A stretch of 47,034 nucleotides of DNA from DAOPZC01 sp035353175 (GTDB lineage Bacteria > Verrucomicrobiota > Kiritimatiellia > RFP12 > UBA1067), in assembly GCA_035353175.1 (NCBI GenBank), contig DAOPZC010000039.1, positions 1 through 47,034 of the forward strand, given 5' to 3'. Both the position numbers and the translations under genes were made by a program. Below the pieces are notes generated by a model. The model was not told the origin of the DNA. It searched no databases and saw only the letters and a list, made by a program, of their open reading frames with translations. Of the stretch, positions 41,178 to 47,034 are shown in pieces. Within the stretch, counting starts at the first letter, position 1, and every line of letters begins with the position of its first letter.

Positions 41178-42080
41178 ATGATCTTGCATGACGAAATCAG
41201 AAAGCTGCAAAAGGAGCGGGGCGCCGTCATCTTGGCGCACAATTACCAGCTCGGAGAAGTCCAAGACATTGCCGACTTCACCGGCGATTCGCTGGAACTC
41301 GCCCGCAAAGCCACCGATATCCAGGCCGACGTAATCGTTTTCTGCGGGGTCCATTTCATGGCTGAGACCGCCGCCATTCTCAATCCGGGAAAGGCCGTCC
41401 TGCTGCCGGCCGCCGACGCGGGCTGCCCCATGGCCGACATGATCAGCGGCGAGCAGCTCCGCGCGCTCAAAGCCCAGCACCCCCACGCCAAGGTGCTCTG
41501 CTACGTCAACAGCACCGCGGAGGTCAAAGCCGAGAGCGACTGCTGCGTCACGTCTTCCAACGCCGTGGCGGTGGCCCAAAGTTTTCCGCCCGACCAGGAG
41601 ATCATTTTCGTGCCGGACCGGCATCTCGGCTCCTTCACTGCCGAAAAACTGAACCGTTCCTTTATCCTCTGGCCCGGCTTCTGCCCGACGCACGCGCGTT
41701 TCACCGAAACGCACATCCGCAACGCCCGCGCGGAACACCCCGGTGCCCCCGTGCTCGTCCACCCGGAATGTCCCAAACCCGTACGCGACGCGGCCGACGC
41801 GGTGCTTTCCACGGGCGGCATGTGCCGATTCGTGCAGGGGCGCCCCGAGCCGGCCTTCATCGTCGGCACCGAAACCGGAATCCTTCACCGCCTGCGGCAC
41901 GAGAACCCCGGCAAGGCGTTCTATCCGCTGCTCGAACAGGCGGTCTGTCCCAACATGAAGAAGATCACCCTTGAAAAAGTGCTCTGGAGCCTGCGCGACA
42001 TGCAGACGGTCATCTCCGTTCCCGAACCGCTCGCGCTGCGCGCCAAACGCGCCATCGACGCGATGTTGACGATTCATTGA
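41178..42080 (+). CDS. nadA: Quinolinate synthase (NadA)
   Basis: 4Fe-4S enzyme that condenses iminoaspartate with dihydroxyacetone phosphate to quinolinate, for NAD synthesis. At 300 residues it matches the short thermophile-type NadA. The three cluster cysteines are in place: C83 (DAGCPMAD), C169 (WPGFCPTH) and one near 255 (QAVCPNMKK). Other family segments are AHNYQLGEVQDIADFTGDSLELAR, VNSTAEVKAESD and VGTETGILHRL. ATG 41178 begins the conserved MILHDEIRKLQKERGA; a TTG 30 bases upstream lies in the leader. nadB and nadC are not in the window, so NadA may act with distant partners. An oxygen-labile cluster suits an anaerobe. Confidence 0.96.
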   Translation: MILHDEIRKLQKERGAVILAHNYQLGEVQDIADFTGDSLELARKATDIQADVIVFCGVHFMAETAAILNPGKAVLLPAADAGCPMADMISGEQLRALKAQHPHAKVLCYVNSTAEVKAESDCCVTSSNAVAVAQSFPPDQEIIFVPDRHLGSFTAEKLNRSFILWPGFCPTHARFTETHIRNARAEHPGAPVLVHPECPKPVRDAADAVLSTGGMCRFVQGRPEPAFIVGTETGILHRLRHENPGKAFYPLLEQAVCPNMKKITLEKVLWSLRDMQTVISVPEPLALRAKRAIDAMLTIH

Positions 42081-42109
42081 CCGCAACACTTCCCACCAGG
42101 AGAAAAGTC

Positions 42110-44323
42110 ATGGCAACATCATCCGACACACCGCATGTATGGCACTTCTTCAAGACTTGCGGTCTGGATCAGGCGCTGATCCGCAGCGGCGCGGACATCG
42201 CGAACCTTGCCACGCTGGACCAGAAGCTCTGGACGGCCTTGAGTTGCCCGACCCGCGGGATCCGCTTCGACGCCAAAACGCTGGAGTTGCTCGATTCCGA
42301 CAAAGACGGGCGCATCCGCGTGCCGGAACTCCTGAACGCCATCGCTTGGCTCTCCGTCCGACTCACCTCGTTTGACCCCCTGATCGCGGGCTCCGACACC
42401 GTGAAACTGGCGTCGCTGAACGCCGCCACCGCCGAAGGCAAGGCCCTGCTCGCCAACGCGAAACGCATCCTCGCCAACTTGGGTAAAGGCTCGGCCGATG
42501 CCATCACCCTGTCCGACGTGGGCGACACGGCAAAGATTTTCGCGGAGACCCGCTTCAACGGCGACGGCATCGTTCCCGCCGATGCGTCCGAAGACCCCGC
42601 GGTCCAACAGACCATCGCGGACATCATCACCCTGCTTGGCGCGGAGACCGACCGCAGCGGCAAGCCCGGCGTGAACCAGGCCAAGACCGACGCCTTTTTC
42701 GCAGACGCGGCCGCTTATCTCGGCTGGGCCGAAAAAGCTTCGTCTGACCCCGCCATCTTGCCGCTCGGCGACAAGACCGCGGCTGCCGCCGCCGCGCTCG
42801 CCGCAGTCCGCGCCAAAATCGACGACTACTTCACCCGCTGCCGCATGGCGGAATTCGACCCGCGCGCCGCGCAGGCGCTCAGCCGCACCGACGCAGATCT
42901 TGCGACGCTGGCCGACAAAGAACTCTCCGACAGCCAGCCCGCCATCGCCGCCTTTCCCCTTTCAAAAATCGAGGCCGGACGCGACCTGCCGTTGCTCGCG
43001 GGCGCAAACCCTTATTGGGCCGACGCGCTGGCAGCCTTCCACGCCGCGACCGTCACGCCGCTGCTCGGCGATTGCGAATCGCTCTCCGCGGCGCAGTGGC
43101 TGGCGCTTAAAGCCAAGTTCGCGCCGTTCGAATCCTGGATCGCGGCCAAGGCCGGCGCGGAGACCGCCACACTCGGAAACGACCGCCTCTCGGCGCTGCT
43201 CAAGAGCAACGCCCAGGCAACAATCACCGCGCTGATCGCCAAGGATGCGGCCCTCGAAGCCGAAAACGCCCAGATCGCGGAAGTCGAGCGGCTGATCCGT
43301 TACCACGCGAACCTCGTCAACCTGCTCAACAATTATGTCAACATGGGCCGGCTCTACGACCCGAAATCCGTCTCGATCTTCCAGGTCGGCACACTCTACC
43401 TGGATGCCCGCGCCTGTAACCTCTGCTTCCATGTGGACGACATCGGCGGGCACTCCGCCCAAGCTGCGGCCAGCAAGTGCTGTCTCGCCTACTGCACGCT
43501 CTCTCGCCCCGGGACCAAAGAGACGCGCACTATTTGCGCGGCCTTCACGGCCGGCTTTGCCCAAACCCTCTGGGTCGGGCGCAACGGCATCTTCTACGAT
43601 CTCGACGGCAAGGACTGGGACGCGACCATTGTCAAAATGGTGGATAACGCCATCTCGATCCGAGAAGCGTTTTGGGAACCGTGGCGCAAAATCGCGGCCA
43701 TGATCAGCAGCCAGATCAACAAGATGCTCGCGGCCCGTCAGACGGCGGCGCTCACGAACGCCTCTCTGAAAGCGGCCACCCTGGGCACGGCCGCGCCCGC
43801 AGAAGCGCCCAAAAAGATGGAGGGCGCGGCCCTCGCCTCTTCGGTGGCCGCCCTCGGCATCGCGATCGGCTTGATCGGTTCGGCCATTGGCGGCCTCGTC
43901 AGCGTGATCTCGGGAATGCCTCTCTGGAAAACCGCGCTGGGCATCCTCGCCGTGCTCCTCATCGTCTCCGGCCCGTCGATGGTTCTCGGCTGGTTCCGGT
44001 TGCGCGCGCGCGACATCGCCCCGATTCTCAACGCCTGCGGCTGGGCCGTGAATCGCCGCCTGCGTTTCTCGCTCAAACTGGGGCGCCTCTTCACGAGTGA
44101 AGCCGCGTTACCCGTTAATTCCGTGCGTCAGCTCAAGGACCCCTACGCCGACGACAACGCCACGCGCAACATCATCATCACGGTGCTCGTGCTCGTGGCG
44201 GTTGTGGCCGGTCTGTGGTTCACGGGCATTCTGGACCCAGCGTTGCCCGGCTGCCTGAAGCGGCAAAAGCCCGCCTGCCCGGCCCCCACCGCCGAAGCAT
44301 CCGTCGCGCCGGTCGCGCCATGA
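42110..44323 (+). CDS. Unrecognised membrane protein with EF-hand loop
   Basis: About 737 residues; I do not recognise the family. Near the N-terminus, D62-x-D64-x-D66-G-x-I69-x3-E73 is a perfect EF-hand calcium loop (LLDSDKDGRIRVPELL), and RFNGDGIV near 155 is a degenerate second loop. A long alanine-rich helical region follows, then a conserved-looking cysteine-bearing core (LYLDARACNLCFHVDDIGG, about 435-455; KCCLAYCTLSR) and a region with FYDLDGKDWDATIVK. Two membrane helices (about 580-640) and one near 690-710 anchor it. ATG 42110 has AGGAG upstream. The stop overlaps the lipoprotein start, so the pair is co-translated. It may be a calcium-responsive envelope protein. Confidence 0.75.
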   Translation: MATSSDTPHVWHFFKTCGLDQALIRSGADIANLATLDQKLWTALSCPTRGIRFDAKTLELLDSDKDGRIRVPELLNAIAWLSVRLTSFDPLIAGSDTVKLASLNAATAEGKALLANAKRILANLGKGSADAITLSDVGDTAKIFAETRFNGDGIVPADASEDPAVQQTIADIITLLGAETDRSGKPGVNQAKTDAFFADAAAYLGWAEKASSDPAILPLGDKTAAAAAALAAVRAKIDDYFTRCRMAEFDPRAAQALSRTDADLATLADKELSDSQPAIAAFPLSKIEAGRDLPLLAGANPYWADALAAFHAATVTPLLGDCESLSAAQWLALKAKFAPFESWIAAKAGAETATLGNDRLSALLKSNAQATITALIAKDAALEAENAQIAEVERLIRYHANLVNLLNNYVNMGRLYDPKSVSIFQVGTLYLDARACNLCFHVDDIGGHSAQAAASKCCLAYCTLSRPGTKETRTICAAFTAGFAQTLWVGRNGIFYDLDGKDWDATIVKMVDNAISIREAFWEPWRKIAAMISSQINKMLAARQTAALTNASLKAATLGTAAPAEAPKKMEGAALASSVAALGIAIGLIGSAIGGLVSVISGMPLWKTALGILAVLLIVSGPSMVLGWFRLRARDIAPILNACGWAVNRRLRFSLKLGRLFTSEAALPVNSVRQLKDPYADDNATRNIIITVLVLVAVVAGLWFTGILDPALPGCLKRQKPACPAPTAEASVAPVAP

Positions 44324-44772
44324 ACGCCAACCGTTGCACAGCACTCGCGCTGGCGTGCGCGCTCCTGTTTGCGGGCTGCGCCACCCAGCGCGAACGGATC
44401 GGAAAGCGAATCGGACAGAAGGCCGAATTCTTCGCTGCGCTGCCCTCCGAAAAACAGCAGCAACTCCGCGAAGGCAAGGTGAGCGCGGGCGATCCTTCCG
44501 ACGCGGTCTGGATCGTCTACGGCAAACCGGACCGCGTTTTTAAAAAGGTGACCGGCGCATCCACCAACGAACTCTGGTCCTACATCGCCTGCGACCCCGC
44601 CTTTAACGATGCGCTCCATCCGGCCATGCATCCGTTGACGCCCCCGCGCGGACGTCCCTTCTGGCGCCCCGACACGTTCTGGGCAACTGATCTTTACTAC
44701 CACCCGTACGAGTATTTGCGCATCGAATTTCAGAACGGGCGCGTCTATTCGCTTGAATCCGAACAACACTGA
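44320..44772 (+). CDS. Small lipoprotein
   Basis: 150-residue predicted lipoprotein. The leader MNANRCTALALACALLFAGC has a lipobox LFAGC, so the mature protein would be lipid-anchored at C20. The rest is polar, with LPSEKQQQLREGKVSAGD and a patch VWIVYGKPDRVFKKV near 65. The start ATGA overlaps the stop of the EF-hand protein, pointing to translational coupling and a joint role at the envelope. I recognise no family beyond a loose resemblance of the YGKPD region to outer-membrane assembly-type lipoproteins. Confidence 0.78.
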   Translation: MNANRCTALALACALLFAGCATQRERIGKRIGQKAEFFAALPSEKQQQLREGKVSAGDPSDAVWIVYGKPDRVFKKVTGASTNELWSYIACDPAFNDALHPAMHPLTPPRGRPFWRPDTFWATDLYYHPYEYLRIEFQNGRVYSLESEQH

Positions 44773-44808
44773 CACTGCGGGGCTTGCCTTCACACCCCCA
44801 CCCATCAT

Positions 44809-45711
44809 ATGAACTATCCTGACATCGACACCCTCAACAAACGTTTCGGCACGCCCGGCCGCATCGCGTTCCGCACCGGCGAAACGGGGCACCCCATTCT
44901 CGCGCTGGTCAACCAGTACGGCGCTTGCGAAATCTCGCTCTATGGCGGCCATGTGCTGGGCTACCGTCCCATGGGGCACACCCCCGTCCTATTCATCAGC
45001 AAAAAATCGCTCTTCGAGCCCGGCAAGCCGATCCGCGGCGGCATCCCGATCTGCTGGCCATGGTTCGGCCCTGCCGCCGACAAGGCGCTGCCGATACACG
45101 GCTTCGCGCGCATCATGCCCTGGGACCTGCTGGCCACCGAGTACACCTCCGACAAAACCGAAGTCCGCCTGGCGCTCTCCGACTCGGAGGCCACCCGCCG
45201 CTACTGGCCCTATGCCTTCGAGCTGACGCTGCGGGTCTGGCTCGATCAGCGCCTCAACCTCGCGCTCACGACCGTCAACCGCGACGCCCGTCCCTTCACG
45301 CTCACGCAGGCTTTTCACCCCTATCTGCAAGTGCGCCAAATCATGGACGTGAGCGTCCGGGGGCTGGACCAAGCCCCTTACCGCGACAGGCTCACCCATC
45401 AGACGGGAACACACGAGGGACTTTTGAACATCCGGGCCGAGACGGACCGCATCTTCACCCCCGCCGCCCCCGAGTGCGTGCTGCACGATGCCGGCATCGG
45501 CCGCGCCCTCGCGATGGCATACACGGGCACGTCCCGCATGGTCGTCTGGAACCCCTGGATCGACAAGGCCCGCGCCATGTCCGACTTCGGCGACGACGAA
45601 TACACGCGCATGCTGTGCCTCGAACCCGCCAACACGGACGGAGATGCCGTCACGCTCGCCCCCGGGGCGAAGCACACGCTTTCGCTTGCCCTTCAGGCCA
45701 CGTTGACATGA
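44809..45711 (+). CDS. D-hexose-6-phosphate mutarotase (YeaD-like)
   Basis: 300-residue cytoplasmic aldose-1-epimerase superfamily enzyme that interconverts anomers of hexose 6-phosphates. The signature KPIRGGIPICWPWFGPA (about 63-80) and HGFARIMPWDL near 88-98, with its catalytic histidine, match YeaD. Further matches are TQAFHPYLQV near 163 and a VVWNPWIDKARAM segment near 245. The length is typical. No good ribosome binding site is visible before the ATG. The gene ends with TGA overlapping the ATG of the VanZ-like gene (ATGA), so the two are coupled. It suits sugar import elsewhere in the window, although it is not operonic with it. Confidence 0.93.
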   Translation: MNYPDIDTLNKRFGTPGRIAFRTGETGHPILALVNQYGACEISLYGGHVLGYRPMGHTPVLFISKKSLFEPGKPIRGGIPICWPWFGPAADKALPIHGFARIMPWDLLATEYTSDKTEVRLALSDSEATRRYWPYAFELTLRVWLDQRLNLALTTVNRDARPFTLTQAFHPYLQVRQIMDVSVRGLDQAPYRDRLTHQTGTHEGLLNIRAETDRIFTPAAPECVLHDAGIGRALAMAYTGTSRMVVWNPWIDKARAMSDFGDDEYTRMLCLEPANTDGDAVTLAPGAKHTLSLALQATLT

Positions 45712-46148
45712 CCGCCGGCCCCCACGCCTTCCGCCGTTACGGTCCTGCGGTCGCGATGGCGCTGCTGATCCCGGTCCTGTCGCTCCTGCCAGCCCGGTTT
45801 TTCAAGCATGTCCCCGCCGCTCCCGCATGCCCGGGCATGGACAAGCTTGTCCATGCCCTGATGTACGCGGCCCTGACCGCCGCCTTTTTCCACACGCTGG
45901 CCCCAGCGGCCCGCACCCGCTATTCGCGCGCCGTCGCCCTGGCTCTGGCCGCCGCCCTGTACGGCCTTGTACTGGAATACAGCCAAAAGATCCTGACCCG
46001 AAGCCGCTCGTGTGACCCGCTCGACGCGCTCGCGAATCTGACCGGTGCCCTCGCCTGCGCCGTTCTGGTCTGCGCATGGTTCCGCCGGCAGACGAGCCGG
46101 CACGACTCGGACGGATCCGGTTCTGACCGGAACGCCGACCTTCCCTGA
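45708..46148 (+). CDS. VanZ-like membrane protein
   Basis: 146-residue integral membrane protein with 4 predicted helices. The first pair flanks MDKLVHALMYAALTAAFFHTL, the VanZ-family signature region, and the last helices hold LALAAALYGLVLEYSQKILTRSRSCDPLDALANLTGA, typical of the family's C-terminal half. VanZ homologues outside antibiotic resistance are widespread and uncharacterised. ATG 45708 overlaps the mutarotase stop. A tail rich in Arg, Asp and Ser is probably cytoplasmic. Teicoplanin resistance should not be inferred from this similarity. Confidence 0.82.
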   Translation: MTAGPHAFRRYGPAVAMALLIPVLSLLPARFFKHVPAAPACPGMDKLVHALMYAALTAAFFHTLAPAARTRYSRAVALALAAALYGLVLEYSQKILTRSRSCDPLDALANLTGALACAVLVCAWFRRQTSRHDSDGSGSDRNADLP

Positions 46149-46183
46149 TAGACAAACCGGCCCCGCACCGTTATTCTATTTCC

Positions 46184-47034
46184 ATGACCCTGCCGGACAC
46201 CGATTTCTTTTCTGACGAAGCCGAGCCGCCGCACGATACGGACGCCGCCGTTTCCGCCGCGCGCCAGCCCTTGGCAGCGCGCATGAGACCGGAGACGCTG
46301 GAGGATGTCGCCGGCCAAGAGCACATCCTCGGCCCCGGCAAGCTTCTGCGCCGCGTCATCGAGGCGGACCGCCTCACCAACCTGATTTTCTACGGGCCTC
46401 CCGGCTGTGGCAAGACCACCCTCGCCGAAGTCATCGCCCGCGTCACCAAGCGGCGTTTCGAGCGCACCAGCGGCGTGCTCTCCAACGTGGCCGCGCTGCG
46501 CGCCATCTGCGAGGCGGCCAAGCTCTTCAGGGATGGCCCCGGAACCGTGCTGTTCGTCGACGAGATCCACCGCTTCAACAAATCCCAGCAGGACGTGCTC
46601 CTGCCCTATGTGGAAAACGGAACCGTCACCCTCATCGGCGCGACCACGCACAACCCCAACGTCTTCGTCAACAGCCCGCTCACCTCGCGTTCGCTGGTCT
46701 TCGAACTGCGCCCCCTCAGCGAGGACGCCATCGCCGGCCTGGTACAGCGAGCCTTGTCCGACCCCGCGCACGGCCTCGGCAACCTTGCCACAGCGATCAC
46801 ACCGGAAGCGGTCGCCTTCCTCGCCACCATCAGCGACGGCGACGCCCGCCGGGCGCTCACCGCCCTCGAAGTCGCCGTGCTGTCGACGCCTCCCGGCCCC
46901 GACGGCATCATCCGGCTCACGCACACCGTGGTCGAAGATTGCGTACAGCGCAAGATGGTGCTCTACGATAAGGATGAGGACGGCCACTACGACACCATCT
47001 CGGCCTTCATCAAATCCGTGCGGGGCTCCGACCC
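46184..47034 (+). CDS. rarA: Replication-associated recombination protein A (RarA), 3' truncated by window
   Basis: AAA+ ATPase that acts at stalled replication forks (RarA/MgsA family, related to clamp loaders). The first 283 residues are present. MRPETLEDVAGQEHILGPGKLL opens the domain; Walker A is FYGPPGCGKTT near 70, Walker B with DEIHRFNKSQQD is near 126, and sensor 1 with GATTHNPNV follows. SDGDARRALTALE is the sensor 2 segment. The gene runs off the window after KSVRGSDP, so the C-terminal oligomerisation region is missing here; this is a window cut and not a frameshift. The start ATG 46184 lies 35 bases after the VanZ gene. Confidence 0.95.
   Translation, partial: MTLPDTDFFSDEAEPPHDTDAAVSAARQPLAARMRPETLEDVAGQEHILGPGKLLRRVIEADRLTNLIFYGPPGCGKTTLAEVIARVTKRRFERTSGVLSNVAALRAICEAAKLFRDGPGTVLFVDEIHRFNKSQQDVLLPYVENGTVTLIGATTHNPNVFVNSPLTSRSLVFELRPLSEDAIAGLVQRALSDPAHGLGNLATAITPEAVAFLATISDGDARRALTALEVAVLSTPPGPDGIIRLTHTVVEDCVQRKMVLYDKDEDGHYDTISAFIKSVRGSD

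Noticed and set aside
45708..46148. VanZ-like gene as a glycopeptide-resistance determinant
   Set aside because: No vanHAX or other resistance genes are present, and VanZ-like proteins are widespread with unrelated roles.
1..47034. CRISPR arrays, tRNA or rRNA genes, insertion sequences
   Set aside because: I saw no spaced repeats, cloverleaf-like sequences or transposase motifs; a dedicated tRNA and repeat search would be needed to be certain.

Overview
The window looks like chromosomal core and accessory DNA from a high-GC, probably anaerobic member of the PVC group, most likely Kiritimatiellota/Verrucomicrobiota or a close relative. This is an inference. It rests on a DUF1549/DUF1553 - DUF1501 - pre-peptidase-domain operon, DUF1080 and Gfo/Idh/MocA proteins with Tat-like leaders, many secreted PA14/PKD/HEAT/TPR proteins, an oxygen-sensitive glycyl radical enzyme with its activase, and rhamnosidase- and sialidase-like secreted hydrolases. 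I found no rRNA, tRNA, CRISPR array, insertion sequence or phage gene. Genes are packed tightly and no gene-free stretch exceeds about 300 bases.

Layout. 0.2-3.3 kb: proB-proA (proline synthesis) and a DHH phosphoesterase. 3.3-6.9 kb: two secreted proteins with overlapping stop and start (PA14-PKD-TPR, then tandem DUF4159). 7.0-12.0 kb, minus strand: a HEAT-DUF1080 protein and a Tat-exported oxidoreductase behind a strong promoter that carries a perfect palindrome, then an SGNH hydrolase whose motifs are circularly permuted. 12.3-17.2 kb: planctomycete-type DUF1549/1553, DUF1501 and PPC-domain operon. 17.3-23.9 kb: a promoter with a 21-bp-spaced direct repeat, then a sugar porter, a glycyl radical enzyme with a C-W-E active-site motif, a secreted PHP-type metallohydrolase and a radical-SAM activase. 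24.0-29.1 kb: membrane glycosyltransferase-like TPR protein, PQQ-type propeller, membrane coiled-coil protein, low-molecular-weight tyrosine phosphatase and a YhcH-family protein. 29.2-31.7 kb: NYN nuclease-like protein with tandem zinc ribbons, directly followed by a DUF4445 ferredoxin-ASKHA protein. 31.8-41.0 kb: GH106-like rhamnosidase, double-PA14 membrane protein, CPBP protease, sialidase-like protein. 41.2-47.0 kb: nadA, an EF-hand-containing membrane protein overlapping a lipoprotein, hexose-6-phosphate mutarotase, VanZ-like protein, and the start of rarA, cut by the window end.

How the genes fit together. The theme is carbohydrate scavenging by an anaerobe: secreted hydrolases release sugars, the porter imports them, and the glycyl radical enzyme and its activase probably carry out an anaerobic elimination on a product. 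The substrate cannot be read from sequence. The best candidates for undescribed biology are the C-W-E glycyl radical enzyme locus, the permuted SGNH hydrolase, the NYN-zinc-ribbon/DUF4445 pair and the EF-hand membrane protein/lipoprotein pair. Several promoter-operator architectures are unusually legible: at 11.23 kb, 17.26 kb and 41.13 kb.
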